From: Diatrype stigma
Lineage: Eukaryota; Ascomycota; Sordariomycetes; Xylariales; Diatrypaceae
Length of the DNA stretch: 64,000 nt
Direction of reading: 5' to 3'
Assembly (NCBI GenBank): GCA_022225965.2
Contig: JAKJXP020000051.1
Location: 1-64,000 of the forward strand
In this document: in pieces, positions 43,690 to 55,941 of the stretch
Layout: each line of letters opens with the position of its first letter
Position numbering within the stretch: position 1 is the first letter of the stretch
Translations under genes and position numbers: made by a program
Notes under the pieces: model-generated
What the model was told of the DNA's origin: nothing
The model's database searches: none
Seen by the model: the letters and a program-made list of their open reading frames with translations, nothing else

Positions 43690-45777
43690 ATGAACGCAAC
43701 ACCGACCAAGCGACGCGTCGTCCTGGGGGCGCTCGACGTGAATAATGCCATGAACACCACGTCTCCGGTGCGTTCCTTGGCCCTGACCCCCTCCAAGAAG
43801 CGCGATCGCGACGCCTTGAAGAAGCCTACCACCCCCCACTCTCTCAAGGCCACGGCCTCTCCAACCACCTCCCGTGTCTCCTCTTTAGACACCACGCCGA
43901 AGAAGCGAGCTCGGGAGGTTGAGCAGCAGTTGCAGCTGCGGGAGGGGGCAAAGGAGGGGCCAACGCGGCAGAAACAGCAGGTGGCAGGCCAGCCGTCGCC
44001 GAAGAGGCTATGCCTCGTTCCAAGCACCAGCACCACCGCCGCCAGCCATGCCGCCGCCAGTGCAACCGCCGCAACGGCGGAGAATGAGAAATCCCAGTCA
44101 CTGGATATCGACACCAATGATGATGAGGGCAATGTCCCGTCATCAGTCTCAGTTGAGCAGGTACGGAAGCCGAAGCTAATTGACGTGAGAAGTGGAGATG
44201 TGAAGTGGGGGAAAAGGAAGGGAGGGGGAGCGGGGGAGCACCTGCGCATCTGGCCTGTTGTGTTTAAGTGGATTTGATTCTTGGCTGATGAAGTGGAATA
44301 AAAACACAATTGGCTAACTATGGGACCTCGACAACACATAGGCACCGGCACAGGCACCGCAACAGGCACCGCAACAGGCACAGGCGTCACCAGAGCAGGA
44401 TCGCGAGCACGACCGGGAGGAGCAGGAGCAGGATCGGGATCGGGAACAGGATCGAGATCAGGACCAGGATCAAGACTCCAACTCCCCCGGCGCCGACTCG
44501 TCCATCTTTGACAACTCCGCGCATGACATATCGCAGTCTACGGTGGTCACGGAGCCGGATGTAACCCCGCCGCCACCGCCGCCGGCACCAGCACCGGCCC
44601 CGGCCCCGGCAGGAATAGTGGTAGCGCCATTGGCGACGTTGCCTCTACCTACTCTGCCTCCTCCAGCCCCTTCTCAACGACCCGCCATGACGCGCGAGGA
44701 AGCCCGACAGGTTAGTTGTGTTATTTTACTCCATTGCCTAACCCTTCGTTTTTCCACATCCCGTTTACTATCTCCGAACCTTTAACTCCCTTGATCCTCG
44801 TAAACAAGCGGCGGGGGAGGCTCACAACCCAGTTTGTTACCAATACAACCACTTGTCTTGATATGAGAACAAAAGACACGAGAGAATAGTCATCGCTAAC
44901 TGGATGCACTCGAACGCGATATTGTCGCGTTCGTTCCCGCTTGGACTTATAGAAAGCTGAGATTCTCCGATTGCGCCTCGGGCTTGCGAGCTACAAGGTC
45001 CGCACGGGGCAGACCGAGGTGCCCCTCGAGAGGCTGCAGCAGGTCAGACGGCGGCGGTCGCCGCTAACGCTGGCCGGGGCCGGGGCGAATGGTGGCAGTG
45101 GCAGCAGGAGTTGTCCCACTTCCTTCACGAGCAACGCCGGTGCTAGCTTCAGCGCCACGTATGGCGCGAGGAGCTTTGACAGGGGCTTCATGACGAGCAT
45201 GAACAGCAGCGACAACAGAAAAACAGTCCCTCAGCGCACATCATCACCACCACATCAACGACAACAAGAACGTCAACAACAGCAACAGAGAGAGCAGCGA
45301 CAGTTACCACCACTACCACCCCTGCCATCAGCATCAGCATCAGCATCACAGCGTCTGCTTCCCCCTCCCTCTTCCTCACTGCCGTTACCCTTGCCATTGC
45401 CCCGTCCCACGGTTCTGCCTCGACCTCGGCCTCTACCTCGGCCTCTACCTGTGCCCTCACCATCGCGTCATGGTGATTATAGTGGTGACGACGATGAGAA
45501 TGACGGAAATAGTGCCGCGAACGAGGATGAGGAAGGAGAGGAGGGGCAGAGGCACCTGCAACCCAAATTACCACCACTACCACCGCTGCCGACAACGACA
45601 ACACGAAGACAGACCTCGGCTCCTCCGCCGCAGAGGAAAGCGCTGCCATCGGCGCCGGTGCCGTCGCTGCAGGCGGCGAGGGGGGCTAGCTTCTCACATG
45701 CGCCTCGCGACGTGAATGCGAAGACGAAGGAGTTGCCGGCGGCGGCTAGGGATTTGCTGAGCCTGTCGAGGGCGTGA
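43690..45777 (+). CDS. Whi5/Nrm1-family G1/S transcription repressor, three exons
   Basis: Proteins of the Whi5/Nrm1 family bind SBF/MBF and hold back G1/S genes until CDK phosphorylation (Whi5) or turn them off later (Nrm1). Inferred exons are 43690-44160, 44342-44710 and 44953-45777, giving 554 aa. The diagnostic motif lies at the start of exon 3: AEILRLRLGLASYKVRTGQT then EVPLERLQ (about residues 282-309), which matches the short Whi5-like domain. Exon 1 carries five full CDK sites of S/T-P-x-K/R form, at T4, S25, T33, T69 and S103, with basic clusters that may serve as a nuclear signal. Exon 2 is Gln/Asp/Arg-rich, then has DSSIFDNSAHDISQS and Pro/Ala runs. The C-terminus is Pro/Ser-rich. 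Which of Whi5 or Nrm1 it is cannot be told from sequence. Confidence 0.87.
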
Positions 45778-47060
45778 TTCGAGCGAGCGATGGGTCTGAT
45801 CGACCTACCTATCTCCCTTACCTGAGTGTCATTGGGGGTAGTGGGCGGGCTGGCTTGTTGTGTACCTATATAACGGAAGGAAAGCATCTATCTGATCTGC
45901 TGGCGTACCGGTTCGTTCGCTTATATGGGCGGGAGTTCTTCGATTCGTCGGAGGCTTAGGCGGATAGGGGTAGGATAGGTGGGCGGAACAGGAACAGGGT
46001 GGCCGGGGTGGCCGGGGTGGCCTATGGATGGGTCTTTCGTATCTGCCTCTGTCCCTCTGACTACATACTTACATTGGGTCCAATCGCAGTTCTAGAATAT
46101 GTAGCATTGGAAGAGGGAAAAGGGGGCAGGGCATCAGCTTTATAGTTCGAGAATTCTGAAATTCTAAAACTCCGATTATGCTTTGCTATCCACACTCTGC
46201 ATGCTGAGCTATGAACCCAAACCATGTCGCGTTGCCTACCTATGATTATTATCCAGCTGTTTATCTGGATATCTCATCTGAAGCTGTGGCGATGTGTTAG
46301 TTATCCCGCCACCTACCTGACCTGCCTAGGAACTGAAGATGCCTTGGGTAATGTAGTAGAGGCTTGAATGTTAAACTTGAGTTGGAAGTTCCAGAGCGAG
46401 AGATGGAAGGGAAAAGCTTCGTGCCCTAGGCGGGCAGTCGCAACCGTCCTGGCTTGCGAACTCAAAGCTCACCTGCATCACTCGAACTCAGTTTCGAGAC
46501 GCACCTTCCAGCAAGCTTCACCATCAATGCCTAGCTCCAACCAACCAACCAACCAACCAATGTCGAATATCGAATGTCCCTGCCTAAGGTGAGTTAAGTG
46601 CCTACCAGCTTAGGCAGAATAGACGCAGGAGATAGGGCTGGGAGCCCTTCATTCCTTCCTTAAATCCCTCGCAATGGAATCTTCCATCTTCCTGGAAATG
46701 CCATTTGCCAGCCGACGTTCTGTGCACGTAGAGACGCTTGTACACAACACACCTTATCCATCTCCGCCGAGTGCTGTACGACTACCTATACTGTACTTTT
46801 CTCTCGAATTTCTCAGTCCTTTCTTTTACTGCAGCAGCGTTCAAAGGGACGGGGGGTATACTACGAGCTCCGTCGAGCCCGTCTTTCCCGATAGTGAGTG
46901 AGTCCCAACCCCGAGAATCAAAGACGGCTGGCTGGCTGGCCGGATGGATCATGAGCGAACACCGATCGACGATATGGGCACCGGCTGACACTTGCCATAG
47001 TCGCAACCCCTAGATACAGCAGCAGCATCATCATCATCATCGCACTTGAACTTTCCAGCC
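45778..47060. other. spacer 3' of the Whi5/Nrm1-type gene
   Basis: About 1.28 kb. I see a GGTGGCCGG triplet repeat near 45998-46022, (CCAA)n at about 46538-46562, and (CAT)n at about 47026-47041 just before the next ATG. No gene is supportable. Confidence 0.6.
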
Positions 47061-47420
47061 ATGTGTAACCCGGTCCGGTTCTGCTACCGCTGCGGCTGCA
47101 CCGAGGACGTCGACTTCGGATGCGCGGCGACGGCGGCGTGTCCCCCACGCCGAGAGCGACATGATCGCGAGCATCCCCCGATGATGACCACATATCTTGA
47201 CGAATGCTGCCACGACTGCAACAGGCTCATCGCGATGCTAGTTGACGCGATCGGCCGGACAGCTCAGCCGGGGGGCAACAACAGCGGCGGCGGCGGCATG
47301 GATGGTAACAACATCAAGGACGACTCGGACTCCGAGCTAGAGTGCCGTGCTTTGAAGGAGCGCGATGTCAATCTTCCGTCTAAGCTGCCGCCAACAACGA
47401 CTCTGTCTTCCGAGCCGTGA
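47061..47420 (+). CDS. small cysteine-rich hypothetical protein
   Basis: A 119-aa single-exon frame starting MCNPVRFCYRCGC. Nine cysteines fall in the first 60 residues: C2, C8, C11, C13, a later pair in DFGCAATAAC, and CCHDC. This spacing of CxxCxC and CCxxC looks like a zinc ribbon or a small metal-binding fold. There is no signal peptide, so a secreted effector is unlikely. The second half is disordered: Gly/Asn-rich, an acidic DDSDSELE patch and a Ser/Thr tail. The open frame reaches upstream only to a TTG; the ATG at 47061 is the start. I do not recognise a named family, though similar short Cys-rich proteins are common in Sordariomycetes. A real gene is likely but not certain. Confidence 0.55.
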   Translation: MCNPVRFCYRCGCTEDVDFGCAATAACPPRRERHDREHPPMMTTYLDECCHDCNRLIAMLVDAIGRTAQPGGNNSGGGGMDGNNIKDDSDSELECRALKERDVNLPSKLPPTTTLSSEP

Positions 47421-49783
47421 GCGTGAGGGGGACAGGTATGAATGAGCATGAGCATGGTCATGGGCCAGAGCCGATACTGCTCAGTCGATCGGCAGAGGGC
47501 TTTTGATACAACCTTGCTACGGTTTGGTTGGGGCTCAGCGGATTCGGTGAATGGTTGACGACATGGTCATACGCATGTATAAGACATCGCGGGACAACAC
47601 GTATGTGAACGACGATCTAGCTTGGGTGGGACAAGAATGCTATGTGTGTAGGTTAGGCAGTGAGAGCTTCGGGGGTTTTGCTCCTGACCGGAAGGCTTTT
47701 CGGAGTCAGTCAAGCTCCCGACGAGGGGATGCACGGTTCCCCCTAATATAGTCTACTACGTAGTAGTAGTGAACGGCAATATACTACCTACGTAGAATTC
47801 TTGCAGATCATAGGGGTAACGTCGGTGAATGCTCATTGGACCTCGTATGCTCATCTCATAGCCATATGTTCAGCTATGTATTCATAGCTTTATCAACGCA
47901 TGCTTATAGAAGCGGCCAATCGTATAGGCAATTTACATACATAGGTTACATTGGTGCCATGCGATCCTCTCTGCGAGTCGAGTCTTACACGTGGTCGTAT
48001 CAGATTGCCCGCGATGGCGGGTAATTACGACGAGACAGGGAATGATCTGTAATGCCCTTCTTGACCGAGGTCTTCGCAACCCCTCTTCCTCCTCCTTCTC
48101 CTTCGTAATACCAACACCACAATCCATCGTACGAACAGACAGACGACTGTAGCAAACAATAACTACATACCTACGTAGGTGGTGTCTTTCCCAGATCCGC
48201 CATGGCTCTGGCTACATAGATGTAAGATATGTAGTCATGTGGACTGGCTGGTGGCGGAGCGGTGATGCCTCGGGTTTCCCGGAGGTTCCGGAGCTTGCAG
48301 TTCCTGCTCATAAATACGAAGTAGCTAGTTACATACATACCTAGGTAGGTAGTTAGATACGCACTACGTAGCGAGCGTATTTTTCCTTGGAGGCGGTCAG
48401 GAACCTTTGGTGATGCTATCATGGAGTGATCGGGGCAGGCTCTGGTCAAAGTGCCAAAACCAAAAATCTCCACGACACGGACCCCACTCCCCTCGAGCTG
48501 ATCATATGCACGTCAACGACAGACAACACACGTTTCCACCGGTAGGTAGGATCCTCCATGGAAGCCCGACGGAACGCCCAGGAACTCATCAACGTATGTG
48601 TGTGTGTATTCGTATTGGGGGGACGGACTACTTGGTAGGCATGTTGGATGTCTAGAAAGAGCAAAGTCGACCAGCATCATGGCATCTAGAAAATTCTCGG
48701 ACAACCAACACATCGTAGATTCGTAATAACGTTAATTGTTCGTGGTTTAGGTCGTGTTCGGTAATGCAACTTGGAAACAGAGTGTGGGGACGCTGGGAAA
48801 TTTTAGTGTATAGAAATAACAGAAACCCCCCCACCTGCACCCAGCAAGCCACCCGGGCCCCGGCCCAGCACAAAAGAAATCTCCACCCCAAAAAACTCGA
48901 AAGACGCTAAAAGCTGCTAAGGAGGACCCCTAGACCGGGGTGTTCCCTGAGCGGCGGCTCGTGAGTGGTCGGCAGCGATCTCGGAAGGGCTCGGCGCACG
49001 TCATGTTTTCAGTTTTCGGTAATGGAAACTGGTGATCGCAGCCACCACCCACCAGCCGCCCTGTGGCTTCAGAAAGCAGCAGAGAAAAAGGTCCAGTTCA
49101 AACAAAGAGCAGCAAGGGCTTTCCGCTTTGCAAGGGCAGGGGCAGGGGCAAGGGGGAAAAGAGCGAGCAATTCTGGCAATGGATCGCCGCAAATTGCATT
49201 GGGGAATGGATGGAACCTTACTATTAATTAGGTAGTTACATACATAGTAACCTACCTTAGACCATGGATGGAACCTTCAAACTCACCTGGGACCTGGACT
49301 TGGTTAATTCGTGCCTCGTCTAGTGCCGTCCCTTTCCGTTTCTTGCTTGCTTGCTTGCTGGCTGGCTGGTTGCTGCTGCGTGAATTTGCTTCTACCTACC
49401 CCGACCTATAGTTTACTTACCTAACCTACCACCCGGGAACCTAAGATATCAAACAAGAGACAGACAGACAGACAGACCACCGCGAAAGGTCGTATGCGAC
49501 GTTGTCGTCTACTGCTACTTACTGCTCTTTGCGCCTTTCATATGTGTTTATCGAGTGCCACGTGCCGTGATGATGAAGAGGAATCCCACCCCTTAGTTTT
49601 GATGATTCTTTTCTCGAGGGCCCCGTGAAAAGGAAGACAAAAAGGAAAAATTGGGAAGGTCAGGTCCATCTCAAAAACTCCCGAGGTCTGCTCTGGTCTG
49701 GTCTGGTTTTGGGGGATTTCGGAAAGGGTTTTCCGAACCAGGAACAGGAGACGCGTTGCCGGGCCCCAGCCAGCTGCTAAGGC
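47421..49783. other. spacer before the 262-aa protein gene
   Basis: About 2.36 kb with no supportable gene. TACGTAGTAGTAG and CCTACGTAGG motifs lie at about 47755-47795 and 48165-48182, and a TAGGTAGGTAGTTAG block at 48341-48356. GCTTGCTTGCTTGCTGGCTG is at about 49345-49367, and GACAGACAGACAGACAGACC at 49459-49478. These are simple repeats of the same style as other spacers. Confidence 0.6.
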
Positions 49784-50572
49784 ATGAAGATTAAGATTCC
49801 GGGGCTACTCCTCAGCCTCAGCAACCTCCTCGGCGCCCCCAACAACGTCCTCCGGTCCGGCGGCGGAGGCGGCGGCGGCGGCGGGTGGCAGAGTCCCCTC
49901 GGGCTGCGGCGCACCCTGCGCATACTCCGGGGCATCTCGGACCGGCCGTACCTGTTCCTGCTGCGACTGCTCTGGCCCATCCCGTGGTACTTCCCGTGCT
50001 CCCTGCCCGACCCGCCGCGGGCGCTGCAGCAGGCGCCCGCGACCGTCGCGGAGCGGTACCGGCACATCTACAAGCTGCGGCTGATCCCGCTGTGGCGGGC
50101 GCGGGACACGCCGCTGCGGTCGTTCTACCGGCTCTACGAGGCCTACTGCGCCGACAACGACGACCTGGTCGGCTTCGAGACCGAGTACTTCTGGAAGCGG
50201 GGCGGGGCCGACCCGGCCCGCTGGGCCACCGCCCGCATCCCCGACCCCCGGGACCCGGACCCGGAGCGCTACGCCGTGCTGGCCACCCTGGCCGAGCAGC
50301 TCGTCGACGCCTTCAACTGGCGCCTGAAGCTGGGCAAGCGCCGCAACGGCGACTTCGTCGAGCCCGCCGAGGACGGCACCCCCGCCGCCTTCGTGCCCGA
50401 GGCCTGCCCGAGCTGGGTCAGGCACGTGCCGCCTCTCGACGAGCTGCTCGTCTTGCACGACTGGCGTGATTTCAGCAGTAGACAGCCGCAGCAGCAGCAG
50501 CAGTATGGTGATGGACCGGCGGCTTACAAGCGCAATGTCAAGGCTGCTTCGGGCGCTTTGACGACAGTGTGA
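49784..50572 (+). CDS. conserved-looking hypothetical protein, 262 aa
   Basis: Single exon. The N-terminus MKIKIPGLLLSLSNLLGAP is moderately hydrophobic and is followed by a run of nine Gly. A hydrophobic segment, RPYLFLLRLLWPIPWYFPC, falls at about residues 54-72 and could be a membrane anchor or a buried helix. The middle is well-structured in composition: TVAERYRHIYKLRLIPLWRA, FYRLYEAYCADNDDLVGFET, EYFWKRGGADPARWATARIP, AVLATLAEQLVDAFNWRLKL. The C-terminus has a short poly-Gln and is disordered. Strongly C/G-ending codons are unlike the spacer and support a real gene. I do not recognise the family. The start is the first ATG after stops. It is convergent with the nucleotidyltransferase-like gene, with 187 nt between ends. 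Confidence 0.72.
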   Translation: MKIKIPGLLLSLSNLLGAPNNVLRSGGGGGGGGGWQSPLGLRRTLRILRGISDRPYLFLLRLLWPIPWYFPCSLPDPPRALQQAPATVAERYRHIYKLRLIPLWRARDTPLRSFYRLYEAYCADNDDLVGFETEYFWKRGGADPARWATARIPDPRDPDPERYAVLATLAEQLVDAFNWRLKLGKRRNGDFVEPAEDGTPAAFVPEACPSWVRHVPPLDELLVLHDWRDFSSRQPQQQQQYGDGPAAYKRNVKAASGALTTV

Positions 50573-50759
50573 TAAGAACAAGAAAGCGAAAGAAGAAAGG
50601 CACTAGAGACATGAGGCCGACCAGCAGCTCCCCGGGTTGCTTGCGCATCCTGTTCTAACCAACCATTCGTTATTACTATTATTCGTATTCGTGTGTTCGG
50701 ATCACCTCCTTTTATGCGTGCCTATTCCCCACGCTCATGCCCACGCTCATGCCCACGGC

Positions 50760-51513
50760 TTAGACAAAGCATGACTCGCCGTGCAATTCCATATACCTCG
50801 TGGCGACCATTTCCATACCTCTTCTCATATTCGCCACATCAAACCCGTTCCGATTCAAGTTCTCCACATCCTCGGCGCCGAGCGGGCCCCCGCGGGCAAC
50901 GATGATGAACCGCGTCACGGCCACGGCGTCGTCGATGTCCTTCAGCCGCGGCCTGTTCGCGTTCGCGATGCGGCGAATCTTTCGCTCGAGGTGCCACTCC
51001 ATCTTGCCGGCGAAGATGGTCAGGTTCTGGCCCTGAAAGATGGCGATGTCCTGCTCGACCGACTCGAGGAACAGGTCCTGCCGCTTGGACGAGCGGATGA
51101 AGTTCCGGAGCTCGTCGTTCAGCCAGTCGGTCTCGTGGTGCAGGGTCACGGCGACCTTGCGGACGGCCCGCCAGAACTCGGTGCGGTACTCCTGCACGGC
51201 GTCGAAGTTGGGATCCATGAGGCAGTCGACGTCGATGGTCGAGTTCCGGTTCTGGAATAGCTTCACCGACACGAACCCCCCAACCGACATGAGCCGGATG
51301 GGAGCGACGCTCATCAGGAGCTCGGATTTGCCGATCTCGGCGTCCAGGGCCGCCAGGGCTGTTGGGTGTATATTGTCAGGTTAGCTGCTACTCAAAACCG
51401 AAATGAAAGACTTTTCAGCCTCGAACCCTTCTTTTTCTTCTCCCTTCCTTGGAAACCGGAAACTTACCGGCGTCGATCTCGTCAGTAGTCAGTTCCCTTT
51501 CGCCATGAGGCAT
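50760..51513 (-). CDS. nucleotidyltransferase-like protein, two exons
   Basis: Inferred exons are 51513-51468 and 51358-50760, giving 214 aa (MPHGERELTTDEIDA, then ALAALDAEIGKSELLMSV). The stretch RLMSVGGFVSVKLFQNRNST then IDVDCLMDP resembles the GG...R.ST.D-D signature of AbiEii/DUF6036-type and other polymerase-beta-fold nucleotidyltransferases. In these the two Asp bind metal and the Gly pair contacts the triphosphate. The rest (FWRAVRKVAVTLHHETDWLN, FLESVEQDIAIFQGQNLTIF, WHLERKIRRIANANRPRLKD, DDAVAVTRFIIVARGG) is helical and matches the layout of the family. Substrate is unknown. The intron has a GTAAGT donor and CAACAG acceptor. Family assignment rests on this one motif and overall layout. 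Confidence 0.75.
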
Positions 51514-52219
51514 TACGAAACTTCGACCCTATGTGGTTTTTGGTTTCGACTGGTTCGGGAGTGTCGTCGTCGCGAAGATAGGGTATGAAGCCGATGCAGG
51601 TGAGGAAAGAAAGGTACGGATCGCGGGAGCGTTGGGAGCATGATACGACATGACCTGACCCCGCTTCAACCTTCCATAACCTCTTTCTAGTAATAGTAGT
51701 AGGAGTTTTCGAGCTTTTATTCCCTCTTCTTTCTTTGCGAGGTACTTCTGCGTTATTGAGCGCGCGCGCGCCGTAAGGATCGCCTAAAGGTTTTTTGAGA
51801 TCTCAGCGTATGGTCAGGTCAACTAGGTAGCCCAGCCCAACCGATATGAGCTGCTGCAGGTGTGAACAGCCCCCGTTCCTCATCCCCCCTTGGCCGCAAT
51901 GTTCGGTTTCAGCCGTACGCCTTACATACCTACTATTTACCAGTAAGCCCTCGGTATTATAAGATAGGTAACACGGAATTGTGTAGCTGACGTTGCTGCC
52001 GCGCACACACAGCACGCCCACACACACAACTGGCTCTAAGTGGTTAGACTGGGTATTATGTCTGCTGCTGCTGGCTTCTCTCTCGTGACTGATGATGATG
52101 ATGGTGGTGGTGCTGTTGGTGAATCGACCAGATCGCTTCCATCATTCAACTAAATCGAAAAGAAGCTTCCAGCAGACCAGGCTCGTTTATTCTTTTATAT
52201 GTAGTCTAGGCGGCGAACT

Positions 52220-52220
<1 letters not shown>

Positions 52221-52251
<31 letters not shown>

Positions 52252-52260
52252 CGTGTGTGT
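52221..52260 (+). repeat. GT dinucleotide microsatellite
   Basis: Fourteen GT units, then ATGCGT, then three to four more GT units. It lies in noncoding sequence. Confidence 0.95.
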
Positions 52261-52872
52261 CATCGGCTGCCTTACCCTACCTTACCCCGTTCTTAGGACG
52301 TTCAAGGGAAGGTCTGTCTGTGTTTTTTTCGCGGGCTCGGGGTATCCTCCGATTTTGCTGTCCGTGTTTCACGTACCGTTCGAGTCTATTTATCTCTCCT
52401 TCCAATATCGGGCGATGGTTGTTCAGTTTTTTTCTTTCTTTCCTCTAGTTTCTTTTTCTTCCTTTCCCCTTGGGATAGATGCGTGCATATCGAACCCTTA
52501 TATGTAGATAGGTAGGTAAGGCCCCTTTACATATACCTGCTACGTACCTGGTAGTCTGACCTGGTTAAGTAATAAGTAGTCCAGGTAGCAGCATGTGAGT
52601 GCGTCGCAGTGTGGCTAGTTACATAGTAGCTTCGACTGGACCGGGCAGGGATCTGGAACTTTTTGGCCCGGCTTGCATTTGCATGGGATGGTGATGAGGT
52701 GCATGTGGAGCGTTCCTAGTCGGGGAACTAAATGGGTCATCGTCGTACGATTCCGGACGCCTGTGACGACAGTTTACCTGTAGTATTATACCAGATCATC
52801 ATCCTGGGAACCTCTATTCGTACTTATCCGTTTCCCTCGCCAGCAACCACTCCATGTAATTGCCAGCAAGGC

Positions 52873-52910
52873 GGCCAGCAGGGCCAGCAGGGCCAGCAAG
52901 GCCAGCAAGA
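52873..52910 (+). repeat. GCCAGCAGG/GCCAGCAAG 9-mer minisatellite
   Basis: Four tandem 9-nt units, with a further diverged copy on the left. It lies in a spacer with no supported coding frame. Confidence 0.85.
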
Positions 52911-55900
52911 CAAGCAACGTCAAAGTGTGGCGAGATTACGCCTCAATCTCTCTCCTTCTTGGACGAACCGAACGGAATCGAATCTAAAACGAAAAACCAA
53001 CTTCTCGCCGCCGCCGCCGCCGCCGCCTTATTCTTGCTGGGTTCCTGCTAGTTAACCACCTACTAGCCATCGAACAGCCAAGGTACCTAGGTAGGTAATA
53101 TATGTGTTGCATTGTATGTCTGGTATGTCTGGTATGTCCACGCGTCGCAGCGCCTCCAAATGATCTGCGGGCCATGAAGAGATCTCCACAAGGTTATCTC
53201 ATTTGGCATCTCTGCTCTGTCGGGATCGATTTCCAAAGAAGCTGTTTCTTCGGGCAATAGCAAGAAGAAACCCCAACCGAATCTAGCAGAAAGGAATCGG
53301 GTCGGTGGAGCCCCCGGGCCCCTCGTCCCAGTTTTTACTACTCAAGTACATATGTAGCCTATAGGTGGTTAAGCGGCAGGTACTACTGTATATCTTAGTA
53401 CGGGAATATCTGCTACATACAGGACATACAGGAGCTTCATCCCCGCTTCTCCCGCCCTGGAATGACATAATTAAGTCGAGGCGAGAAAAATCCGGTCCTT
53501 TGGATCATCGCTTTTCCTCACTTTTCGATGTCATGCATGGCACTGACACGGGCACCCGACTGCTGGCCCATGGTCCGGTAATCAATACTGGAGCATTGCC
53601 CCTCCACTCCACCCCTCCCCCTCCCCCCCAGGTCCCAGGCCCTGGTCCCAGTGATTCCCCAGAAAGCTGGTGCCCTGTTCCTGTGTAGGTGCTTTGTATG
53701 TATGGGCTTTCCTCGGCACGTGGTTGGGGGGTTTCAATCGGCGTTAATCAACTATGACATCAGTAAAGCAACGTCGTTTCGAACGCTGCCAGTCGGTTGT
53801 TATGTAATGTGATAGCCTACCTAGGTAGTGTGTATGTATGTAGGTAGGTAGTAGGAATTGGCACCTTCTAGTTGATATCATACAACAACGGGCGAACGTT
53901 TCACATTTGTGTATTTTGGTTGGCAATGTGCATCATAGGTACCTAGGCATTAGATCATCGGGCTCGAAAGTTCCTTGCCTGCTGTTAATACTATATACAT
54001 ACAATACTTACACGGGTCGTATGGTCATTCGTTATCTGGCTCCTCTTTCCATCCTTACCGAGGTGTCGAGATACGAGATACTGTCGATCCCCCTCCCCCC
54101 ACCTCCCCCAGGAATGCAGGGCTACCTAGTAAGTAGGTCCATACATACATACAGTAGTAGCGATGTAGGCAGTGCTGGGAAGAAAGAACCCTGGGAATTG
54201 GAAGATATGCCCGGGGCAGGGGATGGGCATGGGTTTCCATAGTTCGACGCCGATCTCCCTCTGCCCAGGGCTGCCAGGCTGGACTAGGAGCCACAGATCA
54301 TATCCTATCCTGTCTGCATACGGGCTTACGCAGTAAACATCCAAGTCCTGACCATGCCTATCTCTCCGCGCTCCCGGCAACCGAACCCGAGCGAGAGTTG
54401 ATCTCTCCCTTTTCTTGTCAGCGCCAGGGGCTCAAAGGGGAAGCGAGGGGGGCGGTGGGGGGAAGGAAGAGGACTAAATCCAGGCAAGCCAGGCAAGGTT
54501 AGGAAGACAAACTCGACAGATCCGAGCAACAGCAACATAGCGGACATGCTTATTAGGGTAGGCAATTACCCGAGGCCCGGATATAATAAATCCGGACTAT
54601 ACTGCGTGAGTCCAAGGGTGCATATCCGTAGGCGTTCTAATACCTAGCGACCTCGCCGTCTGTCAAAAGTCCGGACGCGATCGTTTCACCAGAGGTGTAG
54701 TGGGTGTGTTGTCCGCCTCATCTACTCATTGATAATGGATTGCTAAGGGAGACAGACAGACCTCGTATACCTACTTAAGTAGCTAAGCTATCTAACTATT
54801 GATCAGCTATTCCATACCTACATGCACAGATACCGAAGTGATAGGCGCCTCCTCATGCCTCACGTACCTACATACTGCGGGCGGCAGGTAGGGGTTATCC
54901 AGTGATCTACATACCTTAAGTAGGTAGTAACTATACATTGCTTAACTTTGCCGCGTTAGAGCCACAAATCCTGTAAGGCTGATCGACGCCGGTCTAGATT
55001 CCGGCGCTCGAATCCCTGCGAGGATCGGCTCGATTTACATGGACTAAGGCAAGGTGTACATAGTACAATACATACGTGATCTACGTGCATAGGGGGCGCG
55101 GCCAACCATGAGTCTCTTTACCCAGTTTAAATATGCCTGGTGGTAGATTCATATTGTAGAAAATGTCTCTATTGCAACAGACTATTGTTTCCCCTTTCTC
55201 GCGTCCCTGGGATATTTTCCTCTTTTCCTCTTTCGGAGCTTGATGATTACTTGCTTTTCTCCAAAGAGAACATAAGAGAGAGGTGGTAAGTTTTGTAGCG
55301 GGTCAAAGTGTTAAGAGCGTTGCATAGTCCTAGCTAGATGCCCGCGTACCAGGTAGTGAGTGGCTATATTGCGTTTAGGATTTTGTGTGCTGCAGCAGTA
55401 GTCGGTAGCTAGATCCATATGCATCTTATTCTCGCAAGGTCAGGACTGCAGCTTTTCCAAGATTTAGAGAGACCCGATTAGCCAATGCTATTACTAGGGA
55501 GTGCTCGATACATTGGCAATAACTAATAGAAACAAACAATGGATATCTTGCCACAACGGACGGTATTGCTTGCCTCATCTCATAAGCTAGCTTGGGGGAA
55601 AGAACAAAGAAAGGGGTCATCTGATGGACGAGCCAAATTCTAGCTCACAAGCAGCGAAATCAAATTCTCGTTACTTTCCTCTTTAGACGTACATGACTGA
55701 CTGACAACTGACGACTGCCTTGCTTTGCTACATCCATCAAACGCGTCCATACGTCCACAAATCCATGATAGCCTAAGATGGCCAAAATCACCGCCGAAAA
55801 TAGGTAGGTAGGTTACCTGTTTATCTCAACAAAGCAAAAGAACGCCTTTTATACCTCTGCTTCCTCAAAACCCCCTTCCCCCCTAAAACTCCTTATATAA

Positions 55901-55941
55901 AAGCCACTCTCAATCATCGTCATCGTTATCATCAAGGGGTT

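Larger units (their letters stand above)
51514..55941. other. gene-poor spacer before the DUF5672 pair
   Basis: About 4.4 kb without a supportable gene. It holds a (GT)n microsatellite at 52221-52260, a GCCAGCAGG minisatellite at about 52873-52910, a (CCG)n run near 53008-53026, TATGTCTGG repeats at about 53115-53140, a poly-C/T tract at 54090-54111, and scattered TACCTACC/TAGGTAGG motifs (53088-53098, 53815-53852, 54895-54930, 55801-55813). Short open frames have no domains. Confidence 0.6.

Noticed and set aside
49805..50581. 258-codon minus-strand frame opposite the 262-aa protein
   Set aside because: The plus strand has ordinary composition and a proper ATG; the antisense frame is Gln/Val/Arg/Pro-biased, as expected of a GC-rich shadow.
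54955..55040. tRNA-like stretch with a TCGAATCC B-box-like string and a GCCGG/CCGGC stem
   Set aside because: No consistent T-stem, no proper A box and no acceptor stem; the anticodon loop lacks U33 with a purine at 37.
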